Source of the DNA: Hyperoplus lanceolatus
Lineage: Eukaryota > Chordata > Actinopteri > Uranoscopiformes > Ammodytidae
Assembly (NCBI GenBank): GCA_026929865.2
Contig: CM049400.1
Location: 27,824,501-27,888,500 of the forward strand
DNA: 64,000 nt
Direction of reading: 5' to 3'
Of the stretch, positions 40,601-52,848 are shown piece after piece (position 1 is the first letter of the stretch; every line of letters begins with the position of its first letter). The notes beneath the pieces were generated by a model. The model was not told the origin of the DNA and made no database searches. It saw only the letters and a program-made list of their open reading frames with translations. A program made the position numbers and the translations under genes.

Positions 40601-41986
40601 AAAATACATTTTGTTCTTTGTCTCATTAAGAGAAAACACAGATTTTGGAAAAACACATCTTTACCTGTTTATTAGAACACAGCAATTCTTCTTAGCTCAG
40701 CTTGCTTTTGTGTTCTGCAGCATGCATACACAGGGGCGCTTTCCCTTTTTGATACAGTAGTATGCTCGCTGACTGCAATCAGGACACCAAGAGAATGTGT
40801 GTAGTTCCCAGTCCGGTGACGGATACTCATCTCGCTCCGCACAGTTTTGATAAATGTAAATGTATGTGTTTGAAACTGAGATTTGTTTTTCTTTCTTTGT
40901 GAAGAAACTAACCAGCAGAAAGGCAACGTGCTTGTCTGAGAGCAATTTGGTTGGTTTTGTTCTTTGTCAGAGGGTCCCGTACCTTTTAACTCCTCTGTGG
41001 CTTTACGCTGACACACAACTTGTATGCGTTATAGTTTGCCCTGTTTGTGGTGAAGCCTTTGGAGGTCGACGTCATACTTCAAAGCCGACGTTAGCCTCCA
41101 CGCTCATTTAAGGCTCCCTGTCTCTGACATGTTTGAAAAAGCCTGTATCTACATGGTTTTTCGTGGGCTGTAAACAGAGTCGTGCAGAAAGTCTGTGCTT
41201 TTTTTTCAGCTTTAATCTGTTTTGGCTTTTTTCGGGATCGCAAAGCCATCTTCAGCATATGTTTCGAAATGATCACACGGAGAGTTTGGATGTGAAGATG
41301 TCTCCCTAAAGAGAACTGAGTGGGAGGTGTGTCATTTATGATACAGCACATTAATAGCCTTCCAATTAGGGCGACCGGCTTTGAGGACCTTACATATTTT
41401 CCGTGCAAACCAATCTTAGGATGTGGCTAAAATAAATGTAGTCTCGTGAAATTTATAGTCAGCACTTTACACCCTCAATGACTTTCGAACACATTACTAC
41501 ACAAATCATGAGAAATAATATTTTATGTGACATTTGGTTAAAAAGTTATCCGTACATCTACATCACAAGAAAACCAAGCAAGTGTACTGTATTTGCGTAA
41601 GAGTATGGCAACTATTCACACCGCTACGATACCTAACAATTAACACAGAAACCCCAACTCATTACTCAAACTGCCACCATCCAAACCAATGTGGAATGCC
41701 GTTGTCAGTACTGTAGTCAAATAAGTATCTTGTTTTCTCCCTCGTGGCTGTTTTTTGCAAGTTTCCCTGTAGCTTTTTCTCTATTTTATGTTGGATTAAA
41801 TTTGCAAGTTTTTTGATTTACCTCTAATCCATCAAAAAGCAATACACTCGATTCAGCACAGCTTTCATGTCACTACAGAACGTGCGTCAATCACCTTTTT
41901 GAATTGAATCCTGTTCCGGAGAGGCTCGCTCGCATAATTGAGTCAGTTTGACCATCGTCCTGTAAGTTGTAACTGATTGTGCATGT
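37624..41986 (+). other. wnt7b: wnt7b intron 1 (exon 1b to exon 2)
   Basis: Non-coding. Near 38015-38070 there are two homeodomain-type words (CTAATTAGG, GCTAATGAG) close to a CACGTG-containing stretch, possibly an enhancer close to the promoter. A (GCA)n repeat at 40475-40496 is listed separately. No other exon found. Confidence 0.7.
40475..40496. repeat. (GCA)n trinucleotide repeat
   Basis: About seven GCA units in intron 1. Poly-Gln and poly-Ala frames over it are artefacts. Confidence 0.92.
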
Positions 41987-42050
41987 TTGTGTGTTGTTTG
42001 TGCGCGCATGTGTCTGTGTGTCCATTGGTGTGTGTGTATGTGTGTGTGTG
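41987..42050. repeat. TG-rich tract next to the exon 2 splice acceptor
   Basis: Imperfect TG repeats with GCGCG and TATG interruptions fill the region ending about 20 bases before the exon 2 acceptor; only the short pyrimidine tract TCTTTCTCTTACTTTGGCAG separates them. TG repeats in this position can be bound by TDP-43 or CELF-type splicing factors. Confidence 0.85.
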
Positions 42051-42070
42051 TCTTTCTCTTACTTTGGCAG

Positions 42071-42297
42071 GGCCCTGTCCTCGGTGGTGGCTCTTGGTGC
42101 CAACATCATCTGCAACAAGATTCCCGGGCTGGCACCTCGCCAGCGGGCCATCTGCCAGAGCCGCCCAGACGCCATCATTGTTGTGGGCGAAGGCGCTCAG
42201 ATGGGCATCAATGAGTGTCAATACCAGTTCCGGTACGGACGCTGGAACTGTTCGGCGCTCGGAGAAAGGACAGTCTTTGGCCAGGAGCTGCGAGTAG
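42071..42297 (+). CDS. wnt7b: wnt7b exon 2
   Basis: Encodes residues 24-99 and the first base of codon 100 of the exon 1a form. Family signatures include [47 protein letters not shown] and [11 protein letters not shown]. Cysteines C38, C52, C73 and C84 are conserved Wnt cysteines, and N83-C-S85 is the conserved N-glycosylation site of Wnt7. This is the start of the N-terminal saposin-like half of the ligand, which contacts Frizzled. The acceptor is TTTGGCAG|G at 42069-42070; the donor is GTAG|GTCAGT at 42298. INECQ and RTVFGQ agree with Wnt7b rather than Wnt7a. Confidence 0.97.
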
Positions 42298-45200
42298 GTC
42301 AGTCTGGGTTCTATCTCGAATGGGGAAGGGGCATAGAGTGGACTAGTGTGTCTATGTGTGTATGTGCATTCCTGTACGCGGCCCTTGTGAGAGCCTTTTT
42401 GAGCTTCAGCTGTTTGAGGGAGGATCATTGTTGCATAGTGATGTCATTTCTGCAAGTAATCACTTCTTTAATGAGCAATTTTTGTGTAGTGAACTAAGGT
42501 ATATGAACATTCTAAAGTTGGTTTTGGATTAAAGCTTTGGTTTAAGGCAAAAAACAATCAACATGCCCAAAATGGTTGGATCCCAAATCTTCCACAAAGC
42601 CCCCAAATGTTATGCTGGATTAAAGGTACATGCATATTAAGTGACCTAAAAGATTTTACATTTGATCATTTATATGAAATAAAATAGAAATAAACAAATG
42701 ACATCTTGGATTTTACAATGTCTTCCATTTGAGTGTTAATACTAATATAATACCTACTGCAACACTCCAACCCCAGAATACAGTAAAGATCCATGGTCTT
42801 TTACTTTGAAGATGCTTACACGGCAATGTACGGGACTATCAAGGTTCATTTAGTTAAGGTTTTCAATATTGTGCAAGAGAAAAGGTGATAGCTTGAGGGT
42901 TTTATATATTATCAGTGATAGATATTCAGTGGGGGTGCAGAGGACATTTGTAGCTGTCTGATTTTCATTTGGTAATGATAGTGAAGTTGACAATGATAAT
43001 ACCAGTGGCTTTCCTATTACAGGGAGAACACAAGTTGTGTAATTCACATTTTGAGCCATTCCATTGTCTAAGCCCTAGAAAATAGTCCAACATGGCTATC
43101 AAAAATCTAGTACCAGCCCCTGAGCCCCATGAAATATGGCTCTTCACAAGCCAAACCCAAGCTGCACACATCACACAGTCAAAACTCAAACCAGCAACAC
43201 ACAGTCTCTTTGACTCTCTATTGTATAACCATATGCGTACGTAGGCATTGCTCAAGAGGGCTTCACTGCTGATTCCAGCCCATCTTTTTTGCACTCTTTT
43301 CGATTGACAATGTTGTATTTCTCCACCGTGCTCTGCTTTCTGTTTATGTAGGTTCCGCAATGAGCCTGCTGGTTAGCAGCACGCCGTCCGTCGCTGGCTA
43401 TGCCAAAGTTATGGAAAAGCTACCGAAAAATACTGTAGCCCTAATGGGGAAAACGTATGTTTGGAAAATGATATCGCAACCGAGGAGACAAGTAATGGTG
43501 TTATTGCAGAGAACGCTTGTCGAACCAAAATAGATGGACACATCTGTTGTTAATCGGGCAAAATTGGTTGTGTCCATGCCTGGCTGGTTCATGAGTTTGG
43601 GCACATACATGCAGCAAAAGACGTTAGGCAGACAAACATTTACATTTACGATGCTTTTGTTTGGGAGACTTGGCATTCTGCAAACCTCTTTTGCATCGCC
43701 TTTGTTTAACAGGGACTTTTATGTATTTCCTTTCATTTAGAAGATGCTTTGTTGCCATTACGTTGCGGTTGGGCTGTGCATTTAATCCAGTGGCTCTGTT
43801 AACAATCACTCCTCTTAAGGAGCAGATGAATTAGCTCCAGCTCCCTCTCCAAACACATTTTCTTCTTTGTTGTGAATGTGGCGCTTTCTTTTGTAATGGA
43901 GCTCATGTTGTTTTCCTCAACACTCAACATCCCCTTTCCTCAACACTCCTCATTTTGGTTTGTTCTGTTATGCCCTTTTGAAGGGCGTAGAGATTTAGGA
44001 ATTATATTAGGCACTTGTTTATCAGAAGCATCTGTGTGTCTACTCCGCATTTTTGTAGCACTGACATTTGTGTTTTTATGCATTATACTGTTTACCTAAA
44101 GTACTTTGTAGCATAACAATCTACATTTAGCCATTCTTATTCACACAGTCCTTGTTCTGTAATGGGAATTTGTAAGCATGGCCATTCATCTTTGTGTATT
44201 TGATGTACAAGCAAAGTTACATTATTTATGCCATGCAATCCCAGGGGGCACTTGCACTGTTCGTTGGTTCGTCATCTGAATTTTATTCATGCCTTTTCTC
44301 TTCTTATTTGGTTTCCATAGTGGATCTAGAACAAATAAATGCTTTATGCGCCCACGCTGAGCACATGGCTGTTGGTGTCCAGTTTGGTCAGAGAGTACAG
44401 GGCCAGCCATGATTGTCCAATAATGACGGGACTTAGTGGCCCTCTCAAGACAGTATTCCAACGGTGACGTATTATTTTAGACCTCGGAAATTTTGCCCAA
44501 GAAAACAACCAGTGAACAAGGACTTATTTTACTTGTTAAGTTCAGAGATGAACAATGAATGCACTCACTGACTGGAACAATAGCGCACAGAAAATAAAGT
44601 TGTCTGGAATTGAACCGAATTTAGAAATGCTCTCACCACTGGGCATTGCCTCATTCTGAACACCGATGACAAATCTCTTTTGAGCTTCTTTTCCGCTCGC
44701 ACAGGTATGTTACTGTTGCATGTTAATGTTACCTGATGAGTGAGTTGTCCCACACGCCTAAGGACTTGACAGCATATTTGGAGGCAGACCATTCAGACTC
44801 AGACACCCAAATATCTATAATAAAATTACCAAATTCTTGATCAAAGATGCTTCTTTGATATCTTTTTTTTGATAGCCCACAGGTTAACCCTTTACATTTT
44901 GGCCTGCATGACTGTAGAATATTAAATGTGTTAGTATGGGGTTAACATGTTATATTATTAATAATAATCATCTATCAGCATGCAAGTGCTCATAACTTTA
45001 GTAATACAGACGGACATTTACAGTGGCCAGTGTGGTTAATCATTTTAATACTTGAATTATAATAATAATCTGGTTAAATTGAGGAATTGTTTGAAACCCC
45101 TGATGTTGAACACGCTGTCTAATAATATTGACTTGCCAACCTGTCTCAGCAGAGAAGTGCAACAGAAAAACCTACTGACCAAATACTAAACTTTGCCTTT

Positions 45201-45460
45201 TTTCCTCCACTCAATTGAATTATTGTTCAACAGTGCTGAGACTGGCACGTCCCGGTGTTTCTGACTGGCTGGGGATGTGTTCAGGTTTCCCCTTGTCTCT
45301 GTGCTCAGCACTTAAAACAGACCTGTGCTGTAGGTACGAGAGACTGCACTGTATGCTGCATGACTTTCTCACACATTCGCTGCACTATTCAACCAAGCCT
45401 AATGTCAGTTGTGCCAACCACAATCACTGTTCTTGCTTACCATATGATGACAGGTGAGGA
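42298..45460 (+). other. wnt7b: wnt7b intron 2, first part
   Basis: Non-coding intron DNA. Open frames up to 131 codons occur on both strands without family signatures. No transposon ends seen here. Confidence 0.75.
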
Positions 45461-45687
45461 TAGGGCTGCTCGATTATGGCAAAATTTGCAATCACAATTG
45501 TCTTAATTAAATACTAAGAAAAATATGAATTTGGATATCATGTTGTAAAAACATGACCTGGCTCAGTGGCTTGACCTGACTTAAAAACATTATCTTGTAA
45601 AAGTCGATAGTCTTATTTTCATAATTAAGTCAAAATTGTAATTGTGAAACATGTCAATTATTAACAATAGTTAATTGCACAGCCGTA
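45461..45687. mobile_element. hAT-like MITE with AGGGCTGC termini
   Basis: The left end TAGGGCTGCTCGATTATGGC pairs with the reverse complement of the right end, CTACGGCTGTGCAATTAA, in most positions. The GATTATGGCAAAA(T)TTGCAATCACAATTGT pattern is typical of a very common fish repeat. Target duplications are not clear. About 227 bp, no coding frame. Confidence 0.62.
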
Positions 45688-48600
45688 GATGAAGAGCATT
45701 TCCAGTTGACTTTTTACAGTCAATTTGCTGATGCAACACTGATGTGCCCATTTACACATATGTTTGTGTTAGTGTCACAGCTGGGTAGGGACGGACTTTG
45801 GCCCCTTGGAGTGTGAACCCTGTGTAAAAGAGAACAATGGTAATGTATTGTTACAGTACATTTTACATGAAATACACTGACTTGGCTGCTCTACATCTTC
45901 AATGATGTCTCAAAAGCACACAAAGAACTGGTTCTTGGGAGAAATACGGTTATATCTTTTGCGGATGAGGTATTGCGTAGCTCCATCAATTTATAGGGTT
46001 AAATGATCTCATCTAGCTCTAACATACAGAGTGAAGTGCAGTTCCTTAAATGACTATACTGTAATAGCATTTAGCCTTCCTGGAGATCTGATTCACAGTT
46101 TTACTACTTCATAAGCAATTGATTTTAAACCTTTTCCTCTCATACTATACGAAAATGTATGTATGTTGTTAGGCTTGGGAAACATAATTGTAGAAGTTGA
46201 ACATCTTTGATTTTTTTTCTTGACTTTAAGCAAGTGATACACTGCTGGAAGTGTGTGATTGGCTATTGCCCACATGTGGGATCAGATGAAGCTGTAGGTG
46301 GGGTGGTTGTTGTGTTGGGCTCTGACAGTGCTCGTTCAGTTTAGCAGTATCCCACTAGGTCATCGTGGGAGACCACAGACACCACAGCTACTGCAGATCC
46401 CTACTGCCAGTTAGACACTGTGGAAAAGTGGGCGATTTAGCGTTTTCTCTCAACACCTCAATGTCAAACTGCCATCATCTCGCACACGCCATTGGCAGCC
46501 TCGATAGTTTCCAGTGTTTGTTGCTCATGATTGAAGATGTAACCATGTTTTCTGACCATGTCTGCATGTATTATGGAATCCTTTAGCATGGCATATGAAA
46601 TCATGGAATACACCCCCTTCAACAAAATGTTCCAATCCCTTCTCCGAATCTGCAAATTCCCACATCATCATAATCAAGTACAGGGGAAAAGCTATTCCCG
46701 TTCCACTCCCATTTAAGTTTTTCATTCAAATCCCCCAAATTATGAACACTAAACCTTTCCCCCCGCTCTGTGATCCAGTCTTAGTTTTGGACTGGAGGGA
46801 GGAGATGTCGGCATTTTTTCAAGAACTAAAGATCAGCCGACCGCAAGTCTAATGCATTCTCTCTGTGCTGCCTGCTCTTGGAGGCAGTCTTTCTGTTCTG
46901 GAGCTGCTCCACGGTATTACATTCGCTTTCCAAGAGAGCGCACATTAATAGTTTGGTTATTGGGCATTACAGAGCCTGAGATATCTTCATTCAGCAGAGG
47001 TGATTCAGTTTCAAAGGCTGATCATTCCATATTTATTTCACTCCTCTATTGTCAACAGAAAAGTGTATTCAGTTCAGTTTCGGCTGGCTCCTTTCCTGTT
47101 GCCTGACACTCTCCTGAACACATGACTTGAGAGAAGATGGACTGATGGAAAAAGGAAAGCATCCCCATTCTCGTTGCAGCTCTATCCCTCAACAGTTTCT
47201 CGGGTTTGCAAAGAGCGTTGGCTCAATTATTATGCTCTAACTGACAAATTGGAGAACAACACCATAAACTCCCAGTGAGATTTGAAACTGGCAATTTAAG
47301 TGGGTCTCTGTTTCCTCTGCAGAAGCAGATTTAGCAGTCCTCCCCTTGTGCCCTGCTCTGGTGCTGGCATGAGTTGCTACCTCCAGTCTGTAAAAATGTG
47401 GAATAAATTATCCCCGTGCTAACAGAAATGGGTGTTATTGAGTGGCTTGTTGCAGTCTATTAAGAAGTAATAATAGGAGTTAGAGACAAATAAATCAGCA
47501 AGTCAGTAAGAAAGGAGGGTGCTTCGGAATAAGAATGGCAAACATGGTCAATCCTCCAATCATACCACTTGGCCTGGTTTCTGGATGAATCATTCAATTG
47601 CAAATTTTTCTGTCAAGACTCACCCCACAGCCTTGATTTGTTGATGCCATTTTACTATGCATATTTAAGTGTGTTCACCCATGCGAGAAGTGCATCGAAA
47701 GCCCCATGTGGTTTCTGTTACACATCTCACATAATAAGTGGATGTGTATTTAGATCCGGCGTCTGATCTTTGCCCCATGCCTCAACTTTAACACACATAC
47801 AGAATAATATGAACACACTTTATTTTCCTGTTGCATATTAGCACTTTTATTCCTTCTCTAATGATATATTTTGACCTGACTGAAAAAAAAGGCTCATCTT
47901 GTGTGCCATTGCGCATTTCTCTGGTAACCACCTGTAATAGAGATGCCCTTCTCTTAAAAGACCTGCTTAGGAACACCTTGCAGCTCTGTTCAAATTGCAA
48001 TGCACTTGATGTCGGCGATTAGAGCTTGAAAAAGGACACCTTTCAACGGCTACACTCAGCATCAAAGGCCAACACTGGTCCCCTTGTCATAAAATGGCCT
48101 GCTCTGGTTACTCTCTGTTTGACTTTCCAGCCAGCTTGTCACCGTCCTGATTCATGCTTTTCATCTGAAAGAGGTTTCTTGTTGTGCCGTCAGTGAAATA
48201 TTACAAAAGTTCAATCATGCTGCCCCTGGCTCATTGCACAAGAATAGATGCCGCACTTGAGCAGGTGAGCCTTTGCTGTAGAGGGAATATGCTGTGTATT
48301 TTTTTTCTTTTCAGTGCTAAAAAACAGGGCTAGAATGTATCTGTTGTTGGCCAGAATTGCAGGCCAATGCTACTTGGACATAAAATACCTTTTCAGAAAG
48401 GATGCAAGGAAAAGTCTGTCTTGCTCTGTGACCTACATCATGAATATCTCCCTTTTGCTTTCCCTTATTGACCCCAGGTAGGCACTGAGTGTTCACCCCC
48501 AAGCTGTGCTTCATGTCTTCATGTCTGAATATCTAAAAGAAAAAAATATGCAAAGTATGGCAACATTTGGAGGCTTAGGCTGAAGGGAGTTTGGAGAGTA

Positions 48601-49692
48601 TAGTGTGTTCATTTCATTATTTTCATATAGTATATAGAATATACACTACTGTATATAGTATCACTTTCCAGCCTGTCCGTCCCTTCCTTCCCCTTGGAAG
48701 CTCATAGTGTGGTGAAGGCAGCAGGCCATCCACCTGCCAGGAGTGCAGGGCTGCAGGGGCCAAACCAGCGTCGAGTTAGATAAAGGATGTTTAAGTCAGC
48801 AGGTTCATTGAAAACCACTTGTGTGGAAAGTACTCCCGGACAGGCACATACTTGATCGGGAGCTGGAGATGCAGGACTCTTCCCTCTCAGAGGACGGGAA
48901 AGGTCACTATACACTGGAAGAGCTAGACATTACTCAGTGCTGAGGTCAGGTTTTTGTATCCCCAGTTTTAAACAGTGGAGGAGGATAAGTGCAAAGAGGA
49001 TGTGGTTGATGGATGTTTTTTGGATGTTGGCTTAGTGTTTTACATTGCATACCCTTTAAAACAAACTTCAATTGGTTGAAGATTGAAGGGTGTGGAGTCC
49101 TTTTATGTTCGGATGCAGTGTGTCAGGGTCAATAAATGAGCTGTACTGTGATTTATGTCTTGAGCTATTCTGTGATAGTTAGTATCACCCAACGTTCTTA
49201 AATCAAAAAGATTAGTCATGGCTTTGGCTCTTATTTAATCATTATGGTGTCCATGCCATTACCCTTTACCATTCTCTCATTGAACACAATTATTTGACAT
49301 TACAGATTACTTTGACAAAGGTTGTAAAAGCGGAATGACCTTATAGCAGTATTCAATGGTCAAAATAAGTGACTCACAACAATTTACTAAATCAAAAATA
49401 AAAAGATTGACAATGCGCGATTAATTATGAAGATCACATGTTAAAAAATGCCGATGATTATTTTGTTCCCCCCAACATATGTAGCATTTCTCCTCTCATA
49501 TGCTGCTCTACAAGCTCAAGTTCAAGGACAAAAAAAAAATTCTTGGAGATTATAAATACATTGGCCGAGCTCCTTCCCCTTCTCGGAATCAGTTGATGGT
49601 CATTTGTGGTGAAATCGTATCCCAGCAGTATGCAAGTACACCATCGCAGACCAACGTAAGGCTAATAATGAATGGATGAGAAAATCTATTCA
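45688..49692 (+). other. wnt7b: wnt7b intron 2, second part
   Basis: Non-coding. An A/T-rich inverted-repeat patch lies near 48626-48660 (TATAGTATATAGAATATAC and related words). No exon or RNA gene recognised. Confidence 0.7.
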
Positions 49693-49719
49693 GTGACCAT
49701 GACCATGACCATGACCATG
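49693..49719. repeat. Four tandem TGACCA hexamers
   Basis: TGACCA repeated four times. TGACC is the reverse complement of the nuclear-receptor half-site GGTCA, so this is a minimal tandem array of half-sites, though it may be simple sequence only. Confidence 0.85.
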
Positions 49720-50674
49720 TGGTTCCATTCGTGCTTTGTTTCATCATTTTGACAAAACTAAAAGGAAATGCGAGTTGAAATATTAATTTTCGACTGGCGG
49801 AACTTTTTCGACAAACTCCTTGTAAATCATTTGGTGTTGCTTTTTTAAAAAACAGACATTTGAGTTTAATATCAACGACAGGATAAACATTCTTTCCTTA
49901 CAAGCAAACAAGTCTGTCATACATTGTAACTGTAGCCACGCACATTGTCAACCCAATGATTATTCAACATTTAAAAATAAATAATCAATCTATGAACTCA
50001 ACAGATTTATTTGCTTCTCAGTGTTTAGGGGCTATCACCAGTAGGGAGTAAAGCTTCACAGTTACATTCTTTGTATGAAAAAACTGCAACGTTGCCCTGT
50101 TTGACATATGAGCTTAGTCAATTGGCTGTAAGGGTTATTCCCAGGACTACCTGGGCGAAGACAGTCAAGAACTCATTCTTCAAAATTGGGGGTTTTTCAA
50201 GAGCATACAATTGGATACTTTGACACTGATGAACCCTCCCTAAATACTATCAGTCATCTCCTTGCCGCCGAGGTTTTTTCCACTGTGGGATTAGTTCCTT
50301 GTTGGTTGTGCACCCTTTGGGCAAATTGTGTTTATCGACTTTGATATGTAATCATTCACCCAATTCTGTTCCTGTATAGATCAAAAACATATTAGTCAAT
50401 ATCATAAAAGGACGCCATACCGAGGCTGCTGTCGCTAAAAAAGATAACATATCTCAGATGAATTATAGTGCTGAGCTACCAGTAAAACTGCAGATTCACT
50501 CATAGGCAGCCCAGTACTTGATACCTTTGGGATAACAGCGTGGAAATGATGTGTGCATTGTGTTATGGTGGAGTGGTGGTGGATAAAAGGACTATTTTTC
50601 AGCCCATCATCATGTGGGTAGCTGTAATCCTCTCTGCCCTCCTCTATACAAGTCCAGAGAAAACAGAGCAGTCG

Positions 50675-50678
<4 letters not shown>
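49720..50678 (+). other. wnt7b: wnt7b intron 2, third part
   Basis: Non-coding, nothing recognised. Confidence 0.65.

Positions 50679-50732
<54 letters not shown>
50679..50732. repeat. (TG)n microsatellite
   Basis: About 27 TG units in intron 2. A second shorter run lies at 51115-51133. Confidence 0.96.
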
Positions 50733-50736
<4 letters not shown>

Positions 50737-52834
50737 TGTCCCAGTGTGCAAGATCTTTCCCCTAACTTTTTCAGATAGGGAAGTGGAGTTTTGTTGTTTT
50801 ACAATGTGTGGGTTGTGGTCATCATGGCTCGGTAAAGGTCATCTCTTACTCTGTTTCCCCTGATGTTTCGACTCATATCCCCTGCCCACAACATGTGTCT
50901 GTATCTAGGGTGGGGCCTCTCGTCCTACGCCACCACTATCATCGCCAGGACCCTGTTGCTTGTTCATTCATTCATCAGTGTCTGTCTCAGACTGTGTGGG
51001 TGTGTCGGGAGCTGGGGTCCCTCTCCTTTCCCTCACCCCTCTCTCTCTCCTGCCCACCCATCGTCTGTCTGCTGACGTGGCCCGGGGTCGTTCTGGGCCC
51101 TGGCCCTCGGGCCTCTGTGTGTGTGTGTGTGTGAGCTGCTGTGTTATCGGTGGGATCTGCGTCTGTCTGTGTCTGCCAGTGCCGCTAGACGCAGGAGGAA
51201 ACAGGATGCGAGAGGATCAACTATAATCTCACAGTGCGCTTTGTTCCACACAATCCCAGGCCGATCACTGTATTCTCTACACGCAGGGCTGCCACTGGAC
51301 ATTTACATGCGCCAACAATCACACCGCTGCTGGCCCACTTAGGTAAGAGCACAGACAGAGGGAGAGTTAGTGGGTTTTGATGCAAAGAGGCAGTAATAGG
51401 AAGGAGAGTATGTTAATAGACCTGGGGCTTTATTTGAGGGTGAGATGAATATCAACGAAAAATGGAAATGTTCGGACCTGAGGTTTCTTTTGTCATGTGA
51501 AAGGAAACTTCTCATCAGTTGATGATTATAGTGATGACAGTGATATCTTCACCGATATGATGTGGGATTGATGGATATCTCAGTAAGTGTGTTTCCATTG
51601 AAGATGAAACAAAGTTGAATGGGAATTGAAATTGAGGAAAATCCTCAACACTGTCCTCAAGTGAACTTGATGATTACCGTGCACACAGAACAAACAGGCC
51701 TACGTTTCCACATCTGAGCAGGTGAGGCCCTGATTCGGCCTCATTATTAGGATGAAAGGATGGGAAGGAGGATTTGTGCCTGTTTTAGCAAGTCTCGGAA
51801 TTCATTCAAAAAGCTTTACCTCCACCTCGGGGAGTTGAGGGGGGAAAAAAAGGATGCTCTTGTGGCATTTTTCTGCCAACCCAATTTTCTATGCCTGGGA
51901 GGCAGCTTACATAGAATCTCAGCATTTAATACCAGCAACTTTAAATACCCTCATAATTGTTTTAGCGCCTTACTGCCGAAAGCCCTCCTTATTACAGGTA
52001 TCAAACGCGGGACCCTACAGTAAGTGGGCTGTGCCTAAGCATGTCACTTCCACATCTCCATGATGCGAGTACACCCAGAATGTGGAGCCTAGTTCTGGTA
52101 AAACAATATTATTTTATTGTACAGGAACACGGCCGTGCTAATTCCTCAAGCTGCAAACCTCACGGACCACAACTTTGTCTATAATTTGCTGGGAGCATAT
52201 GTTCATAGCAACGGTACATAAAGCGGAACGGAAAACAGTAGTAGAGAGCGCATTAGTCAGTTCAGTGATTGGTATACAAAGCAAGGGGTTTTCCTCCAAC
52301 TTTCTTCCCCTTCTATGGGGCCCTGGAGTCACAGTTCCAGCGCCAGCACAGCATTGGTTAGAGCTTGTTTTCAGTATTTTGGGTGTCATAACTTTAATAT
52401 ATATGCACAGTGTGGAAAATGTACTTTTTTTATGAAGTGTACATGAACTTATTATTTCAAACTGTTAAAAAGACCTTCCTTTATCAGATTTCTATTTGAT
52501 TGACTCTCTTGCAGAAGTTTTGGAGATGTTTTGGTGGTATGTTTGACATTTTGCTGGATAAAGTTTTGTTATTTTTAAAATGGATATTAGAGGCTGTCTT
52601 GGCTTTAGGCCGAGAGAGTATAGGGGGAATAAGTAAACAGCAGGATTATCTTTAAAGTCAGTGAAAGCTCTAGAAAGAGTTATCTTAGCTATTCAGTGTA
52701 TCTTCCTTTTCACCTTAAAATATAGTTGACTGTGATTTTCAACTTCCATGTCCTCTGGATGAAAAAAGAGCTTACTATCCTGTTCATGATATACTGTCAG
52801 TCAACAACATCACAAGTGTAAAGGCCTGTGGCCA
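50733..52834 (+). other. wnt7b: wnt7b intron 2, fourth part
   Basis: Non-coding. GC-richer near 51000-51190, giving overlapping open frames in all + frames with a TG run at 51115-51133, but no coding signature. Confidence 0.65.
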
Positions 52835-52848
52835 CCAGCAGGTGACAC
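52835..52848 (+). promoter_or_regulatory. Candidate CTCF motif in intron 2
   Basis: CCAGCAGGTGACAC fits CCASYAGRKGGCRS with one mismatch (A for G at position 11). Motif match only. Confidence 0.38.

Noticed and set aside
41977..42297. Other two + frames open over exon 2
   Set aside because: Shadows of the GC-rich wnt7b exon. One of them is discussed only because it joins an upstream ATG in exon 1a.
43398..43809. Overlapping open frames on both strands near 43.4-43.8 kb
   Set aside because: No splice sites or family signature; ordinary intron sequence.
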